From Tsuneonella flava (GTDB lineage: Bacteria; Pseudomonadota; Alphaproteobacteria; Sphingomonadales; Sphingomonadaceae), in NCBI RefSeq assembly GCF_002870965.1, contig NZ_PHSO01000006.1, positions 372,001-436,000 of the forward strand: a stretch of 64,000 nt of DNA, read 5' to 3'. This document shows, piece after piece, positions 26,587 to 36,711 of the stretch. A program made the translations under genes and the position numbers. Below the pieces are notes generated by a model, which was given only the letters and a program-made list of their open reading frames with translations, was not told where the DNA came from and did not search any database. Every line of letters begins with the position of its first letter. The stretch's first letter is position 1.

Positions 26587-27852
26587 CTAACCGACCTCAG
26601 GCGGATCGCAGCTAAAGCCGGCACATAACACCCAGGCATACAGCTTGACTGCGACGGCAGGGTCGGTCTGGCGGCCCGCCCATTTGCGCGCTTCATAGGC
26701 AGCGTTCAGCGCTGGCATCAGCACATGACTGGCCAGAATCTGATCGACCGGGCGCACCGATCCATCGGCAATCCCGTCGGCCAGCATTCCGGCGAACCGC
26801 ATCGCCAGACGGTTCGCCCGCAGGACCACGTCATCGCGCGCATCCTTCGGCAACGCCTGCAGCGCCGCTGTCCGCAGCAGTGGCATGGGATCGCGAAACT
26901 GCAGATCGATCGCTTCGGCCAATGCACTGGCTATCCGGCCCCAGCCATTGGCAGGCGCCCTTGCCGCAGCGAGTTGTATAGCCGACAGCCGGTCGTAACT
27001 GCGCGTGAAGCAATCGGCGACAAGATCGTCTTTCGCTTCGTGGTGGTGATAGAAACTGCCCTTGGTCACATTCAGTTCGGCTGCAATCCGATTGACCGAT
27101 GCCCCGCGATAACCGCGCTGGTTGATCATCTCCGTCGCTGCGCGCATAAATGCGTCCAGCGTATCGCTATCGGCATTGTCACCGGTTCGCCAACCGCGAT
27201 TATCGAGCGGAACAGGGTGCCAGTCGCCGGGCCGCACCGACAGACCGTGAGCGAATATATCGGACAGGCGCGCTTCGACCCGGTCGAAATCGCGGGTCGA
27301 ATACTGTTCCGACCACACAGGCAACCAGAACATCGCTTCCATCAGCACGTGCGCCCGCGCTGTATCGAGCGAACGACGCATACCGGTGCGATCCTTGCCA
27401 AAGAACCCGCGCACGATCTCGATTATCCGGGCGTAGTGGGCCAGCAATGGCGCCTGCGCCTCTTCTTCCAGAGTGCGGATTTCCGAGAGGGCAGTGACCA
27501 GCCCCTTCTCCCCTTCGCGGACCCGCTGGCGCAGAGCGAAATGCGCGTGGATGAATGATCGCACCCGCGCTGCCGGGTTCGGTTCGGCAGCGGCAGTGCT
27601 GGCCGCCTGTTCGAGCCAGTCCAGCGTTTCCTCATACACCGCGCAGACCAGCTTGTCCTTGCGGTCGAAGTAGTAAGTGATGCTGGTGGCATTCAGCCCG
27701 ACCGCCTGCGCCAGTTCGGCAAAGGTCATCCCCTTTACCCCTACTGCGTTAATCAGTGTGGAGGCCGCATGGATTACTTCATCGCGCCGCTTCCCGAAGC
27801 GGGCCGTCTCGCCGGAAACCCTTTCCGCACTATTGCCATCAGCGGCACTCAT
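26587..27852 (-). CDS. tandem double-TetR transcriptional regulator
   Basis: The 421-residue protein contains two complete TetR-type DNA-binding domains. The first is at about residues 23-68 (MTFAELAQAVGLNATSITYY) and the second at about 232-280 (ASVNRIAAELNVTKGSFYHH). Each is followed by its own helical ligand/dimerisation region. A normal TetR is about 200 residues, so this is a fusion or internal duplication. It may bind as an intramolecular pseudo-dimer. Its start lies 20 nt from the 3' end of the acyl-CoA synthetase gene on the same strand, making it a likely regulator of the surrounding acyl-CoA genes. GGTATGC-type palindromes at 29744-29802 are candidate operators. Confidence 0.88.
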   Translation of the reverse strand: MSAADGNSAERVSGETARFGKRRDEVIHAASTLINAVGVKGMTFAELAQAVGLNATSITYYFDRKDKLVCAVYEETLDWLEQAASTAAAEPNPAARVRSFIHAHFALRQRVREGEKGLVTALSEIRTLEEEAQAPLLAHYARIIEIVRGFFGKDRTGMRRSLDTARAHVLMEAMFWLPVWSEQYSTRDFDRVEARLSDIFAHGLSVRPGDWHPVPLDNRGWRTGDNADSDTLDAFMRAATEMINQRGYRGASVNRIAAELNVTKGSFYHHHEAKDDLVADCFTRSYDRLSAIQLAAARAPANGWGRIASALAEAIDLQFRDPMPLLRTAALQALPKDARDDVVLRANRLAMRFAGMLADGIADGSVRPVDQILASHVLMPALNAAYEARKWAGRQTDPAVAVKLYAWVLCAGFSCDPPEVG

Positions 27853-27872
27853 ATATTTCTCCTACCGCCCGA

Positions 27873-29657
27873 TCAGGCGGCAAACATCTTCTTCAATTCA
27901 CTCTTGAGTATCTTGCCATTCGCATTGCGCGGCAAGATCGCCTCGCTGAAAATGATCCGAACCGGCACTTTAAAGCGCGCGAGCCGGTCAGCTACCCATT
28001 GCTGCAACTCGCTTTCGCTCGCCTGCTCGCCCGGCGCAAGATGGACCACAGCCGCCGGCTCCTCGCCCAGAGTGCGATGCGGGATACCGACCAGCGCCGC
28101 ATCGGTAACAGCAGGATGATCGTAAAGCACGTTTTCCACTTCGGAAGAGTAGATATTCTCTCCCCCGCGCAGGATCATGTCTTTCGCTCTGTCAACGATA
28201 TAGCAGAACCCCTCCTCATCGAGACGGGCCAGATCGCCGGTGCGAACCCACCCTTCCACGAACGTTTCTGCCGTGGCAGCGGGCCTGTTCCAGTACCCTT
28301 TCACCACCATAGGCCCCTTGGCCCACAGCTCTCCCACTTCCCCGCATGGCAATTCGCGCTTGCCTTCCGGGTCCATGATCCTGAGTTCGGCCACGGCGAC
28401 TGGCGGGCCGCAACTGCTCGGCCGATTGAGATAATCTTCCCCTCCGTGGCTGGTGACAGTGGCCATCGTCTCGGTCATGCCCCAGCCATTGCCGGGCAGC
28501 GCCCCAAATTCAGTGTAGATGCGCCGCACCAGTTCCGGGGCGGAAGGAGCGCCGCCATAGGCGACCGCTTCGATGCTCGATAAATCGTAGTTCACGCGTT
28601 CGGGATGTTCGATCAATTGCCATGCAATCGTCGGCACACCGCCAGTGACGTTGACCCGCTCGCGTTCGATGATCGCGAACGCTTCCACCGGCTCCCACTT
28701 GTGCATGAACACCAGAGTATTACCAGCAGCAAGATTGCCCATCAGGCTGGCCGAACACGCCGTCACATGGAACAGGGGGATGACCAGCAGCCCGACCTTA
28801 TGCGTCGGCTCCGGCGGCACTTCCCCGCGCCGCAGCGCGGCACAGGCCGCCGAATAGGCGCTGGAGAATATGTTGGTCAGCAAATTGCGATGCGTACCCA
28901 GTGCCCCCTTCGGCTTGCCTGTGGTCCCGCTGGTATAGAAGATAGTGGCTTCATCGTCGGGGGCGATATCGGCATCCGGCAGATCCGCGTCAGGCAGCGA
29001 TGCCCACTCATCCGACGTACCAATAACCGCCTCCAGCGGCTCCGCCGGGCGATCCAGCATCGTTTCGGCCGATGAACGCGATACCAGCACATGTTCGAGG
29101 GCTGGCATTTCATCCCGATGCGGCAAGACTCTCTGCCACCGCTCTTCATCGCATATCAGCAGGCGCGCCCCTGAATCCGCAAGACCAAACGCCAATTCCG
29201 CGCCGGTCCACCATGCATTGAGCGGAACGCAAATCGCGCCCAAAGCCTCCGCAGCAAAGAATGCCACAGGCCATTCGGGCAGATTTCGCATGGCGAGCCC
29301 GACACGGTCGCCCTTCCCCACTTCACGATCGCGCATTTCCTGCGCCAGCCGCACGACCGCCCGATGAAAGGCATCATATGTGACACGCTCATTCTCATAG
29401 ATCACGAATTCGCGCGCGCCATACGTGCGGGCAAGGGCCAGCAATGCGCGCAAATTATCCGGTGCGTTCTTCCACACACGGGTCGGCACCCCGCGGATCG
29501 CGATTGTTTCGGTTTCAAGTCGCTGGCCCGGCGCAGTCAAAATATCGCAGCACTGATCGTAAGAGCATGCAGGCCATCCGGCAGGCGGTGACCAGTCAAC
29601 CGCCGACGCGAGACCGGTTGCAGGCGCCGTTTCCAGGCCCGATACAGGCATTGTCAT
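27873..29657 (-). CDS. acyl-CoA synthetase (class I adenylate-forming enzyme)
   Basis: The 594-residue AMP-forming ligase has the P-loop-like motif IFYTSGTTGKPKGALGTH, GNGWGMTETMATVTSHGG, WVRTGDLARLDEEGF and the C-terminal lysine segment LPRNANGKILKSEL. It activates a carboxylic acid to its CoA thioester through an acyl adenylate. The substrate is unknown, but the neighbouring beta-oxidation genes suggest a fatty, steroid-derived or aromatic acid. The start at 29657 has a GAGGA site; a longer in-frame start at 29732 would overlap the operator region. It heads a minus-strand pair with the tandem-TetR gene. Confidence 0.9.
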   Translation of the reverse strand: MTMPVSGLETAPATGLASAVDWSPPAGWPACSYDQCCDILTAPGQRLETETIAIRGVPTRVWKNAPDNLRALLALARTYGAREFVIYENERVTYDAFHRAVVRLAQEMRDREVGKGDRVGLAMRNLPEWPVAFFAAEALGAICVPLNAWWTGAELAFGLADSGARLLICDEERWQRVLPHRDEMPALEHVLVSRSSAETMLDRPAEPLEAVIGTSDEWASLPDADLPDADIAPDDEATIFYTSGTTGKPKGALGTHRNLLTNIFSSAYSAACAALRRGEVPPEPTHKVGLLVIPLFHVTACSASLMGNLAAGNTLVFMHKWEPVEAFAIIERERVNVTGGVPTIAWQLIEHPERVNYDLSSIEAVAYGGAPSAPELVRRIYTEFGALPGNGWGMTETMATVTSHGGEDYLNRPSSCGPPVAVAELRIMDPEGKRELPCGEVGELWAKGPMVVKGYWNRPAATAETFVEGWVRTGDLARLDEEGFCYIVDRAKDMILRGGENIYSSEVENVLYDHPAVTDAALVGIPHRTLGEEPAAVVHLAPGEQASESELQQWVADRLARFKVPVRIIFSEAILPRNANGKILKSELKKMFAA

Positions 29658-29743
29658 TCTGGCATCCTCATGCTCTTGTTTGCCAGACACTACATCGCGC
29701 TGCATAATCCGTGCAAGCGATGAATCGCGCATTCGGAAAGAGT

Positions 29744-29807
29744 GGTATGCCTAAACTATGCTTCAGGCTTGTAAGCATTTCAGAATAGACGGTATGCATA
29801 CCTAAAA
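29744..29807. promoter_or_regulatory. palindromic operator candidates between divergent genes
   Basis: The 198-bp divergent spacer holds a perfect 12-bp palindrome GGTATGCATACC (29791-29802) followed by TAAAA. A related half-site GGTATGCCTAAA lies at 29744-29755. The repeated GGTATGC...TAAA pattern is compatible with TetR-type binding and would cover promoters of both the acyl-CoA synthetase and the serine hydrolase genes. Confidence 0.5.
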
Positions 29808-29855
29808 CCCCGTTCAAGCGTCGCCAACACGACTTTCGGAGAGAGGAAAACCCCA

Positions 29856-31091
29856 TTGTTCGACCTGACCGACCCAGCCAGCCTTGGCTTTGCCCCCGAT
29901 CGCCTTGCACGGATCGAACCGTTCCTGCGCGAAGCCTATATCGACAGCGGGAGGCTGCCGATGACGCAGTTGCTCGTCGCGCGCGATGGGCAGCCGGTGT
30001 ATTACGGCAAGCTCGGCACGATGGGCGAAGGGCGCGGCGATTTGCGGGACGACGCGCTGTTTCGCATCGCATCGATGACCAAGCCGATCACTTCGATTGC
30101 GTTCATGCAACTGGTCGAACAATGCAAGGTTGCGCTGGAAGACCCGATTACCAAAGTATTTCCTGAATTTGCCAACCTTCAGGTCTATGCCGGCGGTGGT
30201 GGATCGATCCCCTTCATGCCGGGCCGCAATGCACCGCCGATCCGGTTCGTCGATCTGCTGACCCATATGTCCGGCTTCACATACGGACTGCAGAACCGCA
30301 CCAACATCGATGCCGTTTATCGCGAGCACAATTTCGATTTCGCGCGCCGCCATCTCGATAGTGATGAATTCGTCGCGCGCCTGGCCAAACTGCCGCTGGA
30401 ATTCGCACCGGGCGAGCGGTGGAACTATTCGGTTTCGACAGATGTGCTGGGCATCGCGGTGGAGCGTATTTCTGGCCAGCGACTGGGCGATTACTTCGCT
30501 GAACACATCTTCAAACCGCTGGGAATGGTGGACAGCGCATTCGGCGTTGCCGATGGCCAGAGCGAACGGCTTGTCGATGCATTTCAATATGTTCCGAATG
30601 CTGCGCCGCAGTTGTTCGACGCTGGTATCGGCAGCAGCCTTGCCAAGCCGGGCCGGTTCGACAGCGGAGGCGGCGGGCTGGTCAGCACGATCGCCGATTA
30701 TCACCGGTTCTGCGCGATGCTGGTCAACGGCGGAGAACTCGACGGAGCGCGCATCGTCAGCCCCAAGACGCTGGCATTGATGACGGCCAATCACTTGCCC
30801 GGCGGGGCGGACCTGACACAACTGTCGCAGAGCATGTTTTCGGAAAGCCAGAACGCAGGCGTCGGCTTCGGCCTCGGTTTCGCGTGCGTGATCGACGCTG
30901 CCAAGACATTGATGCCAACCAGTAAAGGCGAATATTACTGGGGTGGCGCCTATTCGACTGCGTTCTTCATCGATCCGGTGGAAGCGATCACTATGGTGTT
31001 CATGACGCAGGTTTATCCATCCAGCGTCTATCCCATTCGCCGCCAGCTCAAGACCCTGATTTATTCCGCACTGGCCGACGGCCGCGCCTGA
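29856..31091 (+). CDS. serine hydrolase, class C beta-lactamase fold
   Basis: The 411-residue protein has the SxxK motif SMTK (Ser about 73), the tyrosine motif YSV in [12 protein letters not shown], and a GG-containing third box region ([12 protein letters not shown]). This is the pattern of esterases and peptidases of the class-C beta-lactamase superfamily. There is no signal peptide, so an intracellular esterase is more likely than a cell-wall enzyme. The start appears to be TTG at 29856, preceded by GAGAGG. It is followed 10 nt later by the bifunctional beta-oxidation gene, so it probably acts on an ester or lactone intermediate of the same pathway. Confidence 0.83.
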   Translation: MFDLTDPASLGFAPDRLARIEPFLREAYIDSGRLPMTQLLVARDGQPVYYGKLGTMGEGRGDLRDDALFRIASMTKPITSIAFMQLVEQCKVALEDPITKVFPEFANLQVYAGGGGSIPFMPGRNAPPIRFVDLLTHMSGFTYGLQNRTNIDAVYREHNFDFARRHLDSDEFVARLAKLPLEFAPGERWNYSVSTDVLGIAVERISGQRLGDYFAEHIFKPLGMVDSAFGVADGQSERLVDAFQYVPNAAPQLFDAGIGSSLAKPGRFDSGGGGLVSTIADYHRFCAMLVNGGELDGARIVSPKTLALMTANHLPGGADLTQLSQSMFSESQNAGVGFGLGFACVIDAAKTLMPTSKGEYYWGGAYSTAFFIDPVEAITMVFMTQVYPSSVYPIRRQLKTLIYSALADGRA

Positions 31092-31101
31092 GGAGAGAAC
31101 A

Positions 31102-33141
31102 ATGACCAATCCGATTTCCACTGTGCACGATGGCGATGTCCTCGTCGTCGTTTCGAACAATCCTCCGGTCAACGCACTGGGTCAGGCGGTGCGCGCCGGG
31201 TTGCAGGACGCCATTGCTCAGGGGCTGGCCGACGACAGCGTGAAAGCCATCGTAATTCGTTGTGATGGCCGCACTTTCTTTGCCGGAGCCGATATCACGG
31301 AGTTCGGCAAGCCACCCGTCGGGCCGAACCTTCCCGAAGTGCTGGACGCCATTGAAGCGAGCGACAAGCCGGTCGTCGCGGCGATCCAGGGCACGGCGCT
31401 GGGCGGCGGCTGCGAAGTCGCGCTCGCGTGCCATTATCGCGTTGCTGTGCCGAGTGCGAAAGTCGGCCTGCCCGAAGTGAAGCTGGGCCTGATCCCCGGT
31501 GCAGCGGGCACACAGCGCCTGCCGCGTCTGGTCGGGGCAGAGGCAGCGCTGCCGATGGTCGCGATTGGCAATCCGATTTCCGCCAGCAAGGCGAAGTCTA
31601 TCGGCTTAGTCGATGAAATCGTTGGCGAAGATAGTCTTGCCGCCGATGCCATCGCGTTCGCTCGGGGCAAAGTCGGGCAACCGATCCCGCGCACATCGGA
31701 GGGCACCGCCAATCAGGACGGCGTGAAAAACCCGGCGATCTTCGACGAATTCCGCGCCAAAAACGGGCGCAAGATGCGCGGCTTCGACGCGCCGAATGCA
31801 GCCATCGAAGCCGTCAGACTGGCGGGAGAACTGCCCTATTCCGAAGGGGTTAAGAAGGAGCGGGAGCTATTCACCAAGCTGATGACCGGCACCCAGTCGG
31901 CAGCGATGCGTCACTATTTCTTTGCTGAGCGTGCTGCGAACAAGATCGACGATGTGCCCGGCGATACCCCGCTGATACCCATCGCCAAAGTGGGCGTGAT
32001 CGGTGCCGGGACGATGGGCGGCGGGATCGCGATGAACTTCCTATCCGCCGGAATTCCTGTGACAATTCTGGAAATGCAGCAGGAGGCGCTGGACCGTGGC
32101 GTGGGCGTCATCCGCAAGAATTACGAAAACACCGCAAAACGCGGGCGGATGAGCGCGGAGCAGGTCGAGGCGGCGATGGGTAACCTGTCGACCACCTTGG
32201 AATACAATGACCTGGCCGATTGCGATCTGGTGATCGAGGCCGTCTATGAAAACATGGATGTGAAGAAGGAGGTGTTCGGCAAGCTCGATACCGTTGTAAA
32301 ACAAGGCGCAATTCTTGCGTCCAACACCAGCTACCTGAACGTGAACGAGATTGCCGCGGCGACCAGTCGGCCCGGTTATGTGCTGGGCCTGCACTTTTTC
32401 TCGCCCGCCAATGTCATGAAATTGCTGGAAATTGTCCGTGGAGCGGAGACCCGGCACGATGTCCTGGCCACTGCGATGAAGCTGTCGAAGAAGATCGGCA
32501 AGGTCGCTGTGGTCGCTGGCGTATGCCACGGTTTCATCGGCAATCGTATGCTCAGCCCGCGTCAGGAACAGGCCAATGCGCTGATTATGGAAGGCGCAAA
32601 CTATTGGGAAGTCGACGAAGTTCTGCTCGACTTCGGGTTCCCGATGGGGCCGTTTCAGATGGCCGATCTGGCCGGGATCGACATCGGCTGGCACCGCGAT
32701 CCGAGCAAGGTGACGACTTTGCGCGAGGCGTTGTGCGCGGCGGGCCGGTTCGGGCAGAAGAACGGTAAGGGCTTCTATGATTACGATGAATCCCGCAATC
32801 GCACCCCTTCGGACGAAGTCAGGGCACTGATCGCGGAATTCGCGGCGAAGTCGGGCACCCCACAGCGCGAGATTTCGAAGGACGAGATCAAAGAACGCCT
32901 GCTTTATCCGATGGTTAACGAAGGCGCGATGATCCTCGACGAAGGCATGGCCCAGCGCGCAAGCGACATCGATGTGGTGTGGATCAACGGCTATGGCTGG
33001 CCGCTCTATACCGGTGGACCGATGTTCTGGGCCGACACCGTAGGTCTGGCTAACATCGTGTCAGGATTGGAAAAATATGGCCTGCCAGTGTGCGATTACC
33101 TGCGCGGCAAGGCCGAGCGGGGCGAGAGGTTCAACGGCTGA
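31102..33141 (+). CDS. bifunctional enoyl-CoA hydratase/3-hydroxyacyl-CoA dehydrogenase
   Basis: The 679-residue enzyme carries out two beta-oxidation steps. The N-terminal crotonase domain (about 1-190) has [20 protein letters not shown] and [20 protein letters not shown] with both catalytic Glu. The NAD-binding domain begins [17 protein letters not shown] near residue 295 and contains the catalytic His segment [16 protein letters not shown]. The C-terminal dimerisation domains end with [18 protein letters not shown]. This is the FadJ/FadB-like organisation without a thiolase. It lies 10 nt behind the serine hydrolase gene with a GGAGAGAA site. Confidence 0.94.
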   Translation: MTNPISTVHDGDVLVVVSNNPPVNALGQAVRAGLQDAIAQGLADDSVKAIVIRCDGRTFFAGADITEFGKPPVGPNLPEVLDAIEASDKPVVAAIQGTALGGGCEVALACHYRVAVPSAKVGLPEVKLGLIPGAAGTQRLPRLVGAEAALPMVAIGNPISASKAKSIGLVDEIVGEDSLAADAIAFARGKVGQPIPRTSEGTANQDGVKNPAIFDEFRAKNGRKMRGFDAPNAAIEAVRLAGELPYSEGVKKERELFTKLMTGTQSAAMRHYFFAERAANKIDDVPGDTPLIPIAKVGVIGAGTMGGGIAMNFLSAGIPVTILEMQQEALDRGVGVIRKNYENTAKRGRMSAEQVEAAMGNLSTTLEYNDLADCDLVIEAVYENMDVKKEVFGKLDTVVKQGAILASNTSYLNVNEIAAATSRPGYVLGLHFFSPANVMKLLEIVRGAETRHDVLATAMKLSKKIGKVAVVAGVCHGFIGNRMLSPRQEQANALIMEGANYWEVDEVLLDFGFPMGPFQMADLAGIDIGWHRDPSKVTTLREALCAAGRFGQKNGKGFYDYDESRNRTPSDEVRALIAEFAAKSGTPQREISKDEIKERLLYPMVNEGAMILDEGMAQRASDIDVVWINGYGWPLYTGGPMFWADTVGLANIVSGLEKYGLPVCDYLRGKAERGERFNG

Positions 33142-33173
33142 TCGCTGAACCGCGCCGCTGAGGCATAGAGATG

Positions 33174-33203
33174 AGGCCGGGCTCCGGGTATGGGGCCCGG
33201 CCT
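33174..33203 (+). terminator. terminator after the bifunctional beta-oxidation gene
   Basis: AGGCCGGGC (33174-33182) pairs perfectly with GCCCGGCCT (33195-33203) around a 12-nt loop, 32 nt after the stop codon. Only one further T follows, so efficiency is uncertain. Confidence 0.6.
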
Positions 33204-33825
33204 TGCAGTTGCCGAGCGGCGCGCCGATCACCTGTATTATACACCCCCTTCACCTCCTTATATGCGCCGTAAGTGAATCGCGGCGTCCACGCCGTACCGG
33301 CCTATCCAGCGCAATCGGCACCATTGCCGCGGTGCAATTTTTCATCTTTAAATCATGATATTACGGGCACACCAGCGGCACCCCGCAACGCCCGTTCCGG
33401 CGCCGCGCGCGGGTGATCGCACGCACAGAATTTTCGATTCACCTGCCACAATGGCGCAATTTCACCACATAGCGTGCCGCCCCACCCTGAAAGCCCCACG
33501 CTTTTGACAAGTAAGCCGCCAAAACCGGAAATCGGCAGGCAAACGGTCGAAAACTCACCTCCGAAAAGGCCCGAAATCACCGCAGCACCAAAACAGGCAG
33601 TCCGCCGGATTTCGAAGCGCCATTCGCCGTGCATGGGCGCGGCGCTCTATGCCGGGCATCTGGCCAGTCACGCGGCCTTGCCACAGGGCGCATAGTGTCA
33701 GGCCTTTCACGCGCGCCGCCCGCATGGCGGCGCACCAACCGCGCGTAAACCGCGTTGAAACCCCGCCGCCATGCTGCCATAGCGCGCGCCCCTCCCCCTT
33801 CACCGCGTTGCAGGAAAGCTCCCTT
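33204..33825. other. long intergenic region without a recognisable gene
   Basis: About 620 bp hold no frame with coding character; the short open frames here are compositionally random. There is an AT-rich stretch near 33336-33362 and a TTGACA box at 33504-33509 that could belong to a promoter for the Hsp70-like gene, without a good -10 partner. A small RNA cannot be excluded by eye. Confidence 0.4.
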
Positions 33826-35148
33826 ATGGCCGCGCCATCGCCATCCGCCCGATCGCTGGGCATCGATTTCGGGACCAGCAATTCGGTCGTCGCACAGGCC
33901 ACTGGCGAAGGCGTGCAACTGCACGATTTCGCTGCGCCGGGCGGCGAAGCGATCAACGTGTTCCGTTCCGCGCTGTGTTTCTGGGAAGAACCGCAGGCGC
34001 GCAGCGGTCTGGGGCACGAAGCGGGTCCGTGGGCGATTGCCGAATTCCTCGACTTTCCAGCGGGATCGCGATTTCTGCAATCGTTCAAATCGGTCGCCGC
34101 CAGTGCCTCTTTCGACAGCGCCAGCCTGTTTGCCCGCCGGATGAAGTTCGAAGAACTGGGCCAGACATTCCTCTCGCACCTGTTGCAGCATGGCCAGTTG
34201 AAGACCGCCGATCTGCCCGAACGGATCGTCGTCGGCCGCCCGGTGCACTATGCCGGGTCAAACCCCGATGCGGCACTGGCACGGGCGCGATACGATGCGA
34301 TGTTCGCCATGCTGGGGCGGCCAGTGCAATACGTGTACGAACCGCTGGGGGCAGCTTATGGCTTTGCCATGCGGCAGACGCAGGCCGCCACGCTGCTGGT
34401 GGCCGATTTCGGCGGGGGCACCAGCGACTTTTCCATCGTGCGGATCGAACCGCCCGGTGCGGAGACCCGCTGCACCCCACTTGGCTCTGCCGGGATCGGC
34501 ATCGCAGGCGACCGGTTCGATTACCGCATCCTCGACCATCTGGTGCTGCCGATGCTGGGTAAAGGCGGGACGTATGCGAATTTCGGCAAAGTGCTGGAGA
34601 TTCCGCCCAGTTATTACGACGGTTTCCGCGACTGGTCGAAACTGGCGCTGATGCACAACCGCAAGACGCTGGACGAACTGGCGCGGCTGCATCGCGCCGC
34701 CACCGATCCCGCCGCGATTGCCCGGATGATCGCTGTGGTCGAACACGAACTCGGCCACGGCCTGTATGAAGCGGTCGGCGATCTGAAACGCAGCCTGTCT
34801 GGTGCGGACGAAGGGCAGTTCCGCTTCGAAAGCGAAGACCTGTCGATCGAACAGACCGTCAGCCGCGCCGATTTCGAACACTGGATCGCCCCCGACCTCG
34901 CCCGGATCAGCGAAACGCTCGACCGCGCGCTGGTCAACGCGCGGATGGAGGCGGACGACATCGATCTGGTGTTCCTGACCGGCGGTTCCTCGCTGATCCC
35001 CGCAGTGCGCGCTCTGTTCGCCCGGCGTTTCGGCAACGACAGACTGGCCAGCGGCGAAGAACTGACCTCGATCGCCTACGGCCTCGCGCAGATCGGACTG
35101 GATGCAGACATGGACCAGTGGATCGCGCCGGAACCGGCGACGGTATGA
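33826..35148 (+). CDS. Hsp70-like ATPase (YegD family)
   Basis: The 440-residue protein has the actin/Hsp70 ATPase motifs. The phosphate-1 segment is SLGIDFGTSNSVVAQATGEG (about 10-29), the phosphate-2 segment is LLVADFGGGTSDFSIV, and the adenosine motif is VFLTGGSSLIPAVRALF. It lacks the usual Hsp70 peptide-binding C-terminal domain, matching YegD-type proteins. Clients are unknown. The start at 33826 follows AGGAAAG; a long upstream extension in the same frame lacks coding character. Monocistronic and convergent with the sensor kinase gene. Confidence 0.86.
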   Translation: MAAPSPSARSLGIDFGTSNSVVAQATGEGVQLHDFAAPGGEAINVFRSALCFWEEPQARSGLGHEAGPWAIAEFLDFPAGSRFLQSFKSVAASASFDSASLFARRMKFEELGQTFLSHLLQHGQLKTADLPERIVVGRPVHYAGSNPDAALARARYDAMFAMLGRPVQYVYEPLGAAYGFAMRQTQAATLLVADFGGGTSDFSIVRIEPPGAETRCTPLGSAGIGIAGDRFDYRILDHLVLPMLGKGGTYANFGKVLEIPPSYYDGFRDWSKLALMHNRKTLDELARLHRAATDPAAIARMIAVVEHELGHGLYEAVGDLKRSLSGADEGQFRFESEDLSIEQTVSRADFEHWIAPDLARISETLDRALVNARMEADDIDLVFLTGGSSLIPAVRALFARRFGNDRLASGEELTSIAYGLAQIGLDADMDQWIAPEPATV

Positions 35149-35154
35149 GGAGTA

Positions 35155-35270
35155 TTGCCGCGGTTGCGGTGACGGAGGGGGTGAGCCGGGGTCCAGCTTC
35201 TGCTGACGCCGCGCCCGAAGAAAAGCGGGGCCCCGGATCGGGTCCGGGGCGACGGTACGCTATATTGCGG
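35155..35270. repeat. REP-like intergenic element with GC-rich hairpin
   Basis: The spacer between two convergent genes contains GCCCCGGA (35230-35237) and TCCGGGGC (35243-35250), a perfect 8-bp stem with a 5-nt loop, inside a GGGGCCCCGGATCGGGTCC context. This resembles the dispersed GC-rich elements common between convergent genes in sphingomonads. It could terminate transcription from both sides. Only one copy is seen in this window, so its repeat status is inferred. Confidence 0.5.
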
Positions 35271-35340
35271 GTGGGAGAGAGTATGGCGATTGCTCGCCAA
35301 ATCGCTGCGCTGCATCTTGTCCGCACATCAGGCTCAGGAC

Positions 35341-36711
35341 CTACTCCGCACCCAGTCCGCCATCGTGCAACGTAAGCCGCGCGCGCAGGCCGCCCAGCGG
35401 GCTGTCCTCCAGCGTCATGCAGTCGGCTGAGCCAGAGAGAGCGCGCTGGATGAAGGCGAGGCCCAGTCCCGCGCCTTGAGCCAGCGCTCCATCGTCCCCA
35501 GGCCCTTCCCCACCGGCAAGCGCCAGTTTGCGAAACGGCTGCAGAGCATCGGCGCGTTGTTCGGCGGGGATGCCGGGGCCATCGTCGTCCACGCATATCT
35601 CCGCGTATCGATTGGCTTCTCCACTCAGGCGGAGTTCGATCCGGGAGGCATAGCGGCGGGCATTGTCGATCAGGTTTTGCAGCATCCGGGCCAGCAATAT
35701 CGGGCGGGTATGCAGGATCAGGCTGGGCGGCCCGCGAAAGCGGATGTCTGCCCCCTGATCCGCGGTGTCGTCTGCGATTGCGGCGAGCATGGCGGCGACA
35801 TCGATCAGGCGCGGTTCCTCGTCCGCGCCACTGCGGACATAGGCCAGCGCGCCATCGATGAAGCGGTCCATAGCGGCCAGTTCCTGTTCGATCGCGGCCC
35901 CGGCTGCGGCATCGTCCAGCATAGCGGCGCGCAGCTTCGCGCGCTGGATAGGGGTCCGCAAGTCGTGCGATACCGCGATCAGCGCTTGCGTATTATCGTC
36001 CATCGCCGCGATCAGCCGCGCCTGCATCGCACTGAACGCATGGGCCAGTTGCCGCACTTCGCGGGGGCCATCGGGAACGATGGCGTGGGTGTGATCGCGC
36101 CCCGTCTCATCCGCCGCCATCGCCAGATCGCGCAACGGGCGGAGCAGCGCCCGCACCAGCACCATCGCCAACCCGAACACAGCCACCAGCAGCAATATGT
36201 GCAACAAGGACACCAGCCACAGCGGAGGCGGGCCACGGAGGTAGCGGTTGACCCGGAACGACAGGAAACTGCCGTCGTCCAAAGCGATCAGCCCGACCAG
36301 ATCGTGCTGTCGGCCATCGCGCCCCGGCATCAGGCTCAGCCGCATTTCCCGGTCGCGCAGCCGGTCGTCCGCCTGCATCAGACGCGCACGCATCGCCGCC
36401 AGCCGCGCATTTGCCGCGCTGTGATCGGTGATGATGGTGTTGGGCACCCAGTTCAGAGCCAGCGCCTGTCCGGCCGGTCCCTTTGCAGCCAGATCGTCTA
36501 TCGCCGCGGATCTGCGCGGGAGCGGTGCTGTCTCTGCGATCTGCACCGCATCGGCAATCTCGCGGGCGATCGACTGCGTGCGGGCAGCATCCACCAGTTC
36601 GCGATCCTGCCACTGATGGAGCGCCACGATGCCCAACAGTTCCAGCAGGATCGCCGCCGTCAGGACGAGAGCGATGCGTCCCATCATTCCGGCCATCATT
36701 CCGGCCATCAT
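35341..36711 (-). CDS. sensor histidine kinase
   Basis: The 456-residue membrane kinase has a first membrane span (ALVLTAAILLELLGIVALHQ), a periplasmic sensor loop of about 150 residues, and a second span (VSLLHILLLVAVFGLAMVLV). A HAMP-like linker leads to the H-box VSHDLRTPIQRAKLR. The ATP-binding boxes are N (NLIDNARRY), G1 (DDDGPGIP) and G2 (GAGLGLAF). It follows its response-regulator gene by 38 nt. The start is redundant: three tandem copies of a 12-bp unit give three ATG-ATG pairs. It is divergent from the TonB receptor operon and probably controls it. Confidence 0.9.
   Translation of the reverse strand: MMAGMMAGMMGRIALVLTAAILLELLGIVALHQWQDRELVDAARTQSIAREIADAVQIAETAPLPRRSAAIDDLAAKGPAGQALALNWVPNTIITDHSAANARLAAMRARLMQADDRLRDREMRLSLMPGRDGRQHDLVGLIALDDGSFLSFRVNRYLRGPPPLWLVSLLHILLLVAVFGLAMVLVRALLRPLRDLAMAADETGRDHTHAIVPDGPREVRQLAHAFSAMQARLIAAMDDNTQALIAVSHDLRTPIQRAKLRAAMLDDAAAGAAIEQELAAMDRFIDGALAYVRSGADEEPRLIDVAAMLAAIADDTADQGADIRFRGPPSLILHTRPILLARMLQNLIDNARRYASRIELRLSGEANRYAEICVDDDGPGIPAEQRADALQPFRKLALAGGEGPGDDGALAQGAGLGLAFIQRALSGSADCMTLEDSPLGGLRARLTLHDGGLGAE

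Noticed and set aside
33353-33695. Small frames in the long intergenic region before the Hsp70-like gene
   Set aside because: No ribosome binding sites or conserved-looking features; composition looks random.
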